A DNA stretch of 64,000 nt from Aquila chrysaetos chrysaetos. Its lineage: Eukaryota > Chordata > Aves > Accipitriformes > Accipitridae. Below, one piece after another: positions 46,201 through 61,900 of the stretch (the stretch's first letter is position 1; every line of letters starts with the position of its first letter). The translations under genes were made by a program, and so were the position numbers. The stretch lies in NCBI RefSeq assembly GCF_900496995.4, contig NC_044009.1:8154001-8218000 (forward strand), in the 5' to 3' direction. The notes under the pieces are model-generated. The model saw only the letters and a program-made list of their open reading frames with translations, did not search any database and was not told the origin of the DNA.

Positions 46201-47533
46201 GGGGGAAAGTCGTGGCGGTGAGTTAATTGCAAACACAAACAGCGTCTTTTGGGAGTGAAACTTTCTCCGCGTGTGATACGATGCTGTTGGTGGTGTCTGG
46301 GCTTCTCATCCCCGCCTGGAATGATTTTGGAAGCTGAATCAATCCTTGGGCAGAAGATCTTTCACTGAGCATGTTGCTAGCACCCACAGCAGACAGGAGG
46401 AGGCTCCCTCTGCCCATGGTGCTCGCCTGCTGCGCACTTGTGCAGTGGGGAACGGATCTGGAGGAAGGGACGTGCTCGCAGCTGCCTGGAAGTGGATCCA
46501 AACCCTTAGCCTTTTGCCAACCTGAGACTCCCCATGCTGTTTTTAAGAGCTGGTAAAGTGGAAAAGCAACCGCTATGGGCTGGAAACCTTCAGAGAGACA
46601 CCAAACACTGACTTAGCATCGAAACCAAGAGTATTTCCATGGCCATAACCTTGCTTCTTTCAGCATCCAGAGCTTTAGGGACTTACTGGCCTGGCAGATT
46701 GAACAATAACTGTGGATAGTCCCCATTTGCTTTCTCCTCCTTCCTTGCTCCCAAGCTATGAAATGATCCCTTCAGACTGCACAGGAATCATTTTTGGAAA
46801 ATGAAGCTTAGTGAAAACCCTTCATTCTCTACCCTGTACCTTGCAAGTGCAGCTCAGGAGAAAACCCAACATGTGGCAGCAGGTCAAGCTCGTGGTGCCT
46901 CTCAACCTTTGCCGACAAGGACCTCATTGGAAAATGGGAAATGGGCTTTTGCAGTGTTTCCAGGAGTTTGCAGCATTCCTCAGGCAAAGTCATGCTTTGA
47001 GCAGGGAGAACTCCCTCCAAACACACAATAAAAAAATAAAAATCCCTCCATATCATGATGCAGGCGCCTGAAATGAGCAGGAGCTTGAAGATTTTGATGA
47101 ATGCTTTCTGTGCTGTGCCTTCAGCGGGAGTGGTGACACCACCTGCTCACTGAAGGGATGATGGCACTTGTGTTTGCAGAGGCAACAGGGTTCCTGCTCA
47201 CAGCTTGGGCTGGTTGAAGAACAATAAACGTATTTTAAATGCTGTTAGGATGGCAAAAAAATATATTGGCTGTTCAATCAACTTTTTCTCCAGGCCCATG
47301 TTGGCATTGCGGCTGTCATAGGAGAGGTTTTGAGGTTGTTTTTGGTGGGGGAGGCAGGTGGCTGTAGCGAGGAGCTGAAGTCAGGCTTTTTGGGCCGCAT
47401 TTTTTAACTAACAGGGTGGTCGGTTGTGGTTGATCTGTGGCTTTTGAGTCTGTCCTGCTTCGTGGCCCCTTCCAACACAGTGTCGGCACCCACCTCACCC
47501 CCCTCCCGGGGTTTGGTTTTTTTCTCCCTGCAG
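43154..47533 (+). other. ZBTB17: 5' intron(s) of ZBTB17
   Basis: Between the inferred first exon and the first coding exon (acceptor at 47533) I find no coding sequence. One possible non-coding exon lies at 45183-45300. The A/T content rises compared with the flanking genes. Confidence 0.5.
45183..45300 (+). other. ZBTB17: Candidate untranslated exon of ZBTB17
   Basis: A 118 bp segment is bounded by a good acceptor (CCCGTTTCTTCCAG) and a strong donor (GGG|GTGAGT). It contains no recognised protein domain. Its position inside the 5' intron would fit an extra 5' UTR exon; RNA data are needed to confirm it. Confidence 0.35.
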
Positions 47534-47535
47534 CC

Positions 47536-52958
<5,423 letters not shown>

Positions 52959-53034
52959 CTCCCCCTCGCCTTTATTTAAAAGACAGCTGCTTGGAAATGG
53001 TGTAAAAAGTGTATTTCTGGAAGGAGAAAGATGG

Positions 53035-53040
53035 AATAAA
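53035..53040 (+). terminator. ZBTB17: Polyadenylation signal AATAAA of ZBTB17
   Basis: AATAAA occurs 77 bases after the stop codon, followed by TTGCAATATTTTCTAATGGCTGATG. A second AATAAA near 53258 could give a longer form. Confidence 0.7.
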
Positions 53041-53369
53041 TTGCAATATTTTCTAATGGCTGATGCTCAGGGGGGGGGGCACTGCAGCCATTTTGTAGCC
53101 CCCCTTCCCTCCCCAGATGATGCTTTGGGTCTGGTCCTGCTGCAAAGGGAAGAAGGGGGTCCTGCAGAGCTGGAGCCTATCAGGGGTTACTGAAATACTC
53201 GTTTAATCGCTAACAAACAAGGGTGCGATCCATTGAAAACGGGGATAATTGAGACAATAAAGGTAAAAAAGGTGGTTTGGGATTTGCACTTCCCAAGAGT
53301 GGCCAACGGCCATTCTGGGTTAAAGTGAGGGGAGATCCTCACCCCCCCCGCCCCTGGGCTGAGGGCAAG

Positions 53370-56300
53370 CAGGGCTGGAGGCAGAGGAGAGCCTGTTTTG
53401 GGTTAAAAAAAAAAAGGACAAAAAGGTGCTGCTGCTGCCCCAGCACCAAGGCAGGGGTGCTGTGAGCCCAGCCCTGCCCTGCTCACAGGGGACCCCCCCA
53501 GGCTGCACTGCCATAGAGGGGGGAGACTGCGGGAGTCCCAGGGTCAGGGGACATGCAGCTGTCTGTGTGTCTGTCCCCATCCCTGTTACCCCATGTGGGT
53601 GCTGGGGGGGGGGGGGTGTGTCAGGGCTCTAGCAGGGTCAGCACTGGCTCCAGCCCTGTCCCTTGTCCCCCTCAGGGCTGGAGCTGAGGGGCTGCTGTGT
53701 CCCCCAATGCGGGGGGGGGGCATGACAGAGACACCCAACCAGAGCATGGGGGCCAGGCTGAGGGACCCTGGGAGGCTCTGCAGGGGGAAGGGGGCCATGT
53801 CCAGGCTCTTCTCAGGGTGCCCTGGGGCACAAACCCACGTGGGGAGGGGGGTCCTAGGGACCCTCAAGTCAGGACCAGGCCTGAACCCCACCCTAGCACC
53901 CCGGGGTGGGTGACAGGGACGGACACGTGGATGGGTGCATGGGTGGACACACAGTTGGATGTCAAGCCAGACATACAGCCTCCCTCCTTGGGGGCCACCC
54001 GTGGGCGGGATCAGACCCTTTACCCCCCGCCATAGTCCGTGTGTCCGTCTGTCCATGCACCCATCTGTGTGTCTGGAGCCAGGATTGGGCCTGAAAGCCT
54101 CCCCCACCCACCAGTGCCCCAGGGTGAGTGACAGACACACGGACAGCTGTGTAACTGTGTCCAGCTGGCTGTGCAACCCCTGCTCTGTTCTCCCAGTGCC
54201 CCAGGTGGGGTAATGGGGATGGGTACGGATGCACAGACGGACACATGGACAGTTGCACGTCCACCTGCAGACAGCTGCTCATCCAGCTGGACACACGGAC
54301 AGTTGTATGGCTGAATGCGTGGATGGTTGGACAGCTGTATGGACAGGTGCCCATCTGGCCGGACACACAGACAGTTCCACATCCAGCCGGACACACAGAT
54401 GGGTGACCGTCCAGCTAGAAACACGGATGGGTGCACAGTTGCACATCCAGACAGATGGACAGTTGCAGCTCCGGATAGACGGACGGCTGTACATCCAGAC
54501 GGACAGTTGCACGTACAGCCGGACACACAGATGAGCGGATGGCTGAGTGCATGGTGGGTGTGACTGACAGTTGCAGGGTCATCCAGACACGTGGACAGCT
54601 GTCCATCCAGCAGGACACACTGACAATGGCAGACCGCCAGACACATGGACACGTACACGTCCAGCTGGACACACAGACAGCTGTATGTCCAGCTGGACAC
54701 ACAGACAGCAGTGCAGACGGACAGACACCTGCCCAGCCAGACACTTGCCTCCTCCTCCATCCCATACCACAATTGCCTCAAAAATGGAACTTTTTACCCC
54801 AAAGGCCCAGCTCCAAAACCCAGCAATTTCACACCTCTGCCCCACCTCCACCACACCCCTTCCCCGCCCCGACTCATGGGCAGGACCAGACCCTTGGGCC
54901 CCCCATTAGCTGTGTGTCCGCCTGTCCATGTGTCCATCCCTATGTCTGTCACCCACCCTGGGGCACTGGGAAGGGTTCAGGCCCCATCCTGGCTCTAGAC
55001 ACATGGACAGGGTGGGGCACGGTGAGATGGACACACAGACAGGATGGTGGGGGCCCAAGGGTCTGATCCTGCCCATGCGTGGGGCAAGGGGGGGGGGGGG
55101 GGGGGCAGGGTGTGAAATTGCTGGTTTTCAGAGTGGGGCCTTTGGGGCAAAAAAAAGTCCATTTTTTTGGACATTTGTGCTGGGGGGGGGGGTGGAGGAG
55201 TCGAGTGTCCAGCTGGGCAGGTGTCTGTCCATACAACTGTATATGTATCCGGCTGTACGTACTTCTGTCCATATGTACGTACAACTGTCCGTCTGGAAGT
55301 ACAACCCCCTGCTCTGTGTGTCCCCCCCCAGATCCCCCAAACCCCTCAGTGGGTAACAGCGGTGGGACAGACACACGGACGGGTGCACGTCTGGATGGAC
55401 ACACAGACAGTTGTTCGTACCACTGGACATACGGACAGTCAGACGTCCAGCCGGACTCATGGATGGGTGTGCAGTTGTATGTTCAGCTAGACACACGGAC
55501 AGTTGCAGCTCCGGACAGACTGCTGTATGTCCAGATGGACAGTTGCATGTACAGCTGGACACACGGATGAGCGCGTGGCTGGGTGCATGGGTGGGTGTGA
55601 CAGACAGTTGCAGGGTCATCCAGACAAACGGACAGCTGTCCGTCCAGCCAGACATACAGACAGTGGCAAACTGCCGGACACATGGACAAGTACACATCCA
55701 GCCCGACACACGGACAGTTGTACATCCAGCCAGACACATGGACAGCTGGACAGACGCCCACCCAGCTGGACACTCACCTCCTCCATCCCATACCATAATT
55801 GTCCCAAAAATGGAACTTTTTGCCCCAAAGGCCTGGCTCCAAAAACCAGCAATTTCACACCCCTGCCCTGCCCCTGCCATACCCATCCCCCACCCCCACT
55901 CGTGGGCAGGATCAGACCCTTGGGCTCCCCCATTATCTGTGTGTCTGTCTGTCCATGCCCTGTCCGTGTGTCCATCCCTATGTCTGTCACCCACCCTGGG
56001 GCCCTGGGAAGTGTTCAGGCCCAATCCTGGTTCCAGACACACAGACAGGATGGCGGGGGCCCCAAGGGTCTGATCCTGCCCACGAGTGGGGGCGGGGGAT
56101 GGGTGTGGTGGGGGCGGGGCAGGGGTGTGAAATTGGTGGGTTTTGGAGTGGCACCTTGGGGGCAAAAAAGCCCATTTTGGGGGCATTTGTGCTGAGGGTG
56201 GAGGAGACGAGTGTCTGGCTGGGCAGGCGTCTGTGTATCCGGATGACCCTGCAACTGTCACACCCACCCATGCACCCAGCCATCCACTCGTCTGTGTGTC

Positions 56301-57180
56301 TGGCTGTACATCAACTGGCCGTCTGTCCATCTGGACATACAGCAGTCTGTCGGTCCGGAGCTGCAACTGTCCATCTGTCCGCATGGACATGCACCCATCC
56401 ATGTTTCCAGCTGGATGCTCACCTGTCCGTGTGTCCAGCTGGACGTACAACTGCACACCCATCTGTGAGTCCAGTTGGACGTCTCACTGTCCACGTGTCC
56501 AGTGGTATGAACAACTGTCTGTGTGTCCATCCAGACATGCACCCATCTGTGTGTCTGTCCCACCTCCGTTACCCCACCCGGGGCACTGGGGGGGGACAGA
56601 GCAGGGGTTGTACTTTCAGCCGGACAGACAAGACAGTTGTACATACATATGGACGGTGGTACCTACAGCTGGACGCACATATGGTTGTATGGACAGCTGG
56701 GCAGGCTCCCCAGCATAAATGCCCCAAAAAAAATGGACTTTTTTTGCCTCAAAGGCCCCACTCTGAAAACCAGCAATTTCACACCCCTGCCCTGCCCCCC
56801 TCACCCCCCCCCCGCCCCCACTCGTGGGCAGGATCAGGCCCTTGCCCCCCCCCCCCAATCTGTCAGTGTATCCACGCACCCATCCACATGTCTGTCAGTC
56901 CATCCCTCCCATCTCCACCCTCCCCCGTCCCCCCGGCACTGGGCGGGTGGGGGGCAGGTCTAAGGCCCAATCCTGACCCCAGGACCCCCCAGTGTGTACC
57001 CCCCCCCCCCACGGCAGCACAGCCTGGGGGTCCCCTGTGGGGTGTCACTGGCCGAGACCCCAGGCCCCTGGGGGGGCAGGGGCTGGGCTCTCACCCCCTG
57101 CCTTGATGTTGGGGCATCAGCAGTACCTTTTTTGTCCTTTTTTTAACCCAAAATGGGCTCTCCCCTGCCTCCATCCCCGG
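53370..57180. repeat. Complex inverted/tandem satellite between ZBTB17 and SPEN
   Basis: The outer ends are inverted copies of one another: 53375-53520 matches the reverse complement of about 57020-57178 (shared GTTTTGGGTTAAAAAAA, AGGACAAAAA, CACAGGGGACCCCC). Inside, from about 53900 to 56700, a minisatellite with the core GGACACACGGACAGTTG runs in both orientations. Roughly 140 bp palindromic arms recur: a block with GCAATTTCACACC ... GGGCAGGATCAGACCCTTGGG on + near 54780-54910, 55800-55930 and 56735-56850, and its reverse complement near 55045-55165 and 56045-56180. Long open frames exist on both strands (435 codons at 55799-57106 on +, 444 codons at 55128-56462 on -). Confidence 0.85.
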
Positions 57181-57908
57181 CATGGGGCAGTGGGGCAAGG
57201 GTTGCTCATCTTTCACCCCAAAACCCCACGGGTGGGGTCCAGACCCCCAAATTTTCTCATAAATTTCCTTTTTTACCATATCTTCTTGATTTTTAACCCA
57301 TTTGCACCACCACTGGTGATTAATCGAGGGTTTTGGTGGCTCCCACCAGCCCCTGGCACCACTTCCCTCCTGCGCCAGAGCCCAGCCTGCTTTTGGGTGG
57401 AAAAGCAGTGAAAAACATGAAGTCTGGCTCTTGTTTTTTTAAAGCATGATGAATACCAAAATTCAGGTGTTTGGTTTTTTTTCACAAGTAGTTGGCACGT
57501 ATCAAAATTAAAAGCATAAAAAAATTGCAACTTTGGTTTTCAACAAATATTTACAACACAAAAAGGAAAAGAAACAAAGATTTGATTTACTCTGACAAAA
57601 ATTATCTTTTTTTTTTCCTTTTTTTTTTTAAACAAAAGATTAGTGACGACTCCTGGGGGAGCCCCCAAACCTCCTTCCGCACCCCCCCCCCCCCAATCCC
57701 GAACTGCCAAGGGACGAGATCCGGGCACCGAGGTGTTTTGTATTTTTTAATAAAGTTTGTAATCCAATGGACACACAAAACAAAACTGCGCTGAGAAAAA
57801 AACAGTTCCATAAATTAATAAGTGTTAGGGAAGGCGAAGGGGCGGGGGAAGAGGGGGGGGTCAAAAGTCTTTTGTACAAGTGTATAACACTTCCACAGTT
57901 CATGAGAC

Positions 57909-57932
57909 GGGGGGGGGGGGGGGGGGGGGGGG
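57909..57932. repeat. Poly-G tract (24 bp)
   Basis: An uninterrupted run of 24 G on the + strand, so a C run in the SPEN transcript if the UTR reaches this far. Such runs are prone to sequencing error and slippage. Confidence 0.9.
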
Positions 57933-58300
57933 CATGTTTAAATGAAGCGCACTTACAAATGAGTGACAATACAAAGTCTGAGTATGAAAATAAGATTTTC
58001 TCTGAAAACACATTTTTGGCACAGATTAAAAAAAAATGTATGTTGTGGGGATTTGATTTTTTTTCCTTTTTTTTTTTTAAAGTCAGTATTATATATATTT
58101 ATATATATTATATATATATTTATATATACACACACCCACTGAGTTCTGCATATCCCACCAGGAAGGAAAATAGCTCTCCCTTTTGTTTTTTTTTTTTTTT
58201 TTTTTTGTATTTTCTTTTTTTTTTTTCAGTGTAAACTGTACATCCCAGATGAGGAGAAGACGGCTGCAGCAGGGGCAAGTGGAGGAGAGGAAGGTTCACA

Positions 58301-58305
58301 TCCAG

Positions 58306-58340
<35 letters not shown>
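58301..58340. repeat. Poly-A tract (about 39 bp) in SPEN 3' UTR region
   Basis: A long A run on the + strand (a T run in the SPEN sense), followed by AACCAAAGG and AATAAAATAAAATAAA. It could be a simple expansion or the tail of an old retroposed sequence in + orientation; no body of such an element is recognised upstream. Confidence 0.7.
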
Positions 58341-58342
<2 letters not shown>

Positions 58343-58913
58343 AAAGGAAAAAAAAACCAACCAATAAAATAAAATAAAAAAGATAATGTGTGAAATGATC
58401 CTTGACCCACAAATTTCAGCAGAAGTCCCCAGGTCCTGCGTTTAGTCCACGGCGCGTATTAATGTGTGTCAAGACATCCAGAACGTCACAGCGTGTCTCC
58501 AACTGTGCAAAGGTCCGAGTCACTAATTTAGTGCAAAGGCAGTTCAGGTTCTTTTTTATTTTTTTCCTTTTTTTTTTGTTAAAAAAAATAAGCCATCCTT
58601 TATCTTTTCCCCAAAAGGAGGCACAGAAACCCAATACCAGTCCGCCTGCTGAGTGCATCAGTTGTCCGTAAGCTAAAGCAATATGTAAACATACAAGGTA
58701 GTGGAACCACTACCCAGCAACAGTTTGATCGAGGCCGGTTAGGGCAGGAGGCTGGTAGTCTGGCAGCATTTTCTTGTTTCATTACTTTCTCTCTCTCTTT
58801 TTATTTGTTTTTATTTTAATTTTTTTTTTTTGTGGTTTTTGTGGGCTTTTTTTTTTTTTTTTTGCTGCAGGGCCTTGGAAAAAAAAAATAAAAGTCAGTA
58901 ACCGGTAAACAGC

Positions 58914-61900
58914 TCATACCGACGCGATGACAATCATCAGGTGAGGAGAGATGTTGGAGATGCTGGCAAGGAGGTCCGGGGCTAGGCGGGACAGGTGGCT
59001 TTCTGAAAATTCGCAGGGTGGGAAGATCTGCAGAACGTAGGCAGGCTGCCAGGGAGAGAAGAAACACGGATGAGCGACAAACCGGGGTGAAGGCTGGCCT
59101 AAAATGTTTTAAAATGGGACATTCGAATGATCTTTTGGGTGCTTAAAGGCTCATAAACCGGCGCGCTTGTATAAATAAGGAGAGGCTGTTCAGCAGCCTC
59201 AGGTGTGGTTCCCCAAGGTGGGGAGTTTTTCCACACCGGGGATGTAAGAGCTGGCTAGTTTTATTGCACAAGACAAAAAAAAAATCCCATTAATTATCAT
59301 TTCAGCAGTTGCTCCAAGTGCTGACCACTCACTCTGGGCCACTTACACCCAGGGAACAGATTAAATTTGATTCGATGCCGCAACACAGCTGGAATAAATG
59401 CTCCTCATCACCAAACCCAAACATTTTGTATTTACGTGGCCAAGAGCAAGAAAGCACCAGGTGTCCTGGAAAAATCAGGATATGATATGCAGAAGAAATG
59501 AGGACTCTACTTCCAACACAGAAAAAGAGCTGGAAAATGGGTTTGGTTTGTTTTCAGCCAAGGATGTAGGGCTGTGAACAGACTGAACATAGGTTTGAGG
59601 GTTTTTTTGGCTTTGCAGTTCATCTTCAGTAATTGTATCAATTATATCGGTGAGTTTTGATTGGTGATGTAAGAAGCCAGCATGGTAAACGTGGCGGTTT
59701 TCTTTTAATAATAAAAACAGGCAGCTCAACTACAATTTCAAGCAAAGACCTGGGGTGGAAGGCTGTACGTCCCATTATCTATTGATTTAGTTTACCTACG
59801 GTGTTTCAGGCCTTTCCCTCCAAGTACCTGATTAGAGCCGGGGTTGGGAACGTTGATGATTCCTGCGGCTTGCTTAGCCTGCAGGTAGCTGATGAACGCA
59901 GCCTTAAGTGACTCAGTCTGATTCACTACATCTTCCTGGTCTCGGCCACAAGGCAAGGCCAGTAATAGGCAGTAATCACTCTCCACCTGGAAAGAAAATA
60001 GCGTAATTAAGTCAAATGTTTGCTGGGAACAGGCCCGTTCCTGACATACATTCATTATCTGCAGTGGAAAATCCTCTCTTTGAACTCCTTCAAAGTTACA
60101 GAAGACTTGCTGAAAGCTCGGCCAGCCTAGGAGATGGTGAAAAGGACTGAAAACTACCGCTTTCCATGGCCGCCTGAATTCCACTTTCCACCTTACTTAT
60201 ATGTGTCGGTGACAGCAGGAATTTGTTCCAGGGCTGAGGGACGGGTGATTTCAAAGGTTTCCCAACTCCGCCATTCCCTTTTCTATGAATGCAGAGTTAA
60301 TTCCTATAGCTCATGACTCGCAATCTGTATTTCATGCTCAGTGGGATGAAGGAATCACACAGCTATTACCAGAATCCCGAAATAATGCGACACAACCAAT
60401 GAGAGCCGAAGTTTCTGGGAGAAGCGGTGGTTTTTTGTTACACAGCTGGTGAGAACAGCCCAGCTTTCAGCATGCAGATATTAGCTCTTCCCAAACATGC
60501 TCCCTCACCCCGTCCCAACCCCTCACCATCATTCTGCGCGCGACGCCTTCCAGCTGCGAAGCCTCCAGTCGCATACGCTGAGCGATTCTCAGCGGCGGTC
60601 CTCCCTCCGGCGCTGGCAGGGACCGGTGCGCTAAGACATTATTACCGGAGACAAAGTGGAGCTGAACAGCGGCTGTGTCATTTTTTAGAGCCAAAAGGCC
60701 CTGCCAGACAATTGGGTATTTCTGGAAAGAGAGGGAGAAGAAATATTAAATGCAAATGAAGGAGAAGGGGATCTTAAATCCCGTCTGAGCTGCTCATTTG
60801 CCTCTAATACTTTCACAGGCAATTAAGACACCACCGCTTTGCTTTAAGGACTGAGTACAGATGTAACACCTATCACTCCTCGTACACGCCGGTCCGGGCT
60901 TGGATTAGGTCCTGCTAAATCAGTAATTCAGTCCTTTTTCTTCCAGCTGGCTAAGATGCCTGGGTGGCTCCCTTCATCGTAACATCAGAGCACTTCCCAA
61001 TCTTTCAGCCTCCCACACAGCACGAGGCAGTGCGGGGCTGTTACCAAACACTATTTTCTCTTTTACAACTGGGAGAATTGAGAAACAGCAGCAGCAGGAG
61101 AGTTGCTCAAGGTTATATGGGAAATACTCCGCTCTGAACGCAACTCTTGGTTCCTTGTCAGTGCCTGCTCATCACCATCTCCCTCCTCTTCCTCAGCCTC
61201 TAGGCTTTGCGAGAGTGGTTTTTTTCTTTTTCTTTAAATACACCACCATTCTTTCCTGCCAGTGAAGGAAAGCTTCCCAAGGAACAGCTGACTGTAACAA
61301 TGATGCAGCAGTGCCTGCCTGAGCCTGCAGTCTGTTTGAAACAATGATGAGAGAAATGGGGCTGCTCTGCATTAACAGTGCCTTATCTCAAGCCTCTGGG
61401 AAATGCCATGTAAACGTGGACACAGCTAAAATTCACCGGGGACAGAAACAGCCCAGAAAGCAGACAGATGATCAATCACCCTCTCCGCATTTGAAGCACT
61501 TGATGCAAGAGAGGTCAGCTTTTGGTGCCACAGGTGAGATGAGCTATACAGAACCTGATTATTTCTCCCCAGACAAGGAGCACGAGGCTACTTGGCCAGG
61601 AGAAGACGACGGAGCGAAACTTACTGTCAGAAGCTGAACCATATCCACAGGTCTCTGCGAAATGGGGTGAGGAGACGGCTCTTGTTTGAGAGCGGACTGC
61701 GGCTCCGGGCGATTGAGGGGCAGCCCCGGCGGGGCCCCGGGACCCGATGTCGTGGGGATAAACATGGATTGCTTGGGAACCGCCTGAGGTTGGTGTGGTG
61801 ACGGAAGCTCCTGTTTCATCGAAATGGCAACAGGTGAAGGGTAGGAGGTCTGGCCCGTGTCCGCTTGTGCCCTCTGAAGGTGGACGTGAGGGTCTATCTG

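Larger units (their letters stand above)
57250..58913 (-). other. SPEN: SPEN 3' UTR and flank, homopolymer-rich
   Basis: Downstream of the SPEN stop on the minus strand the sequence is A/T-rich with many homopolymers: a 24 bp G run (57909-57932), a long T run near 58184-58206, an A run near 58301-58340 and a TATATATTTATATA block near 58090-58130. On the minus strand, AATAAA occurs near 58800 and 58555 and ATTAAA at 57746-57751; which is used is unknown. Confidence 0.45.

Noticed and set aside
53900-56960. CRISPR-like regular repeats
   Set aside because: Spacing is irregular, units vary and invert, the setting is a vertebrate genome, and no cas-like gene is present; this is a minisatellite.
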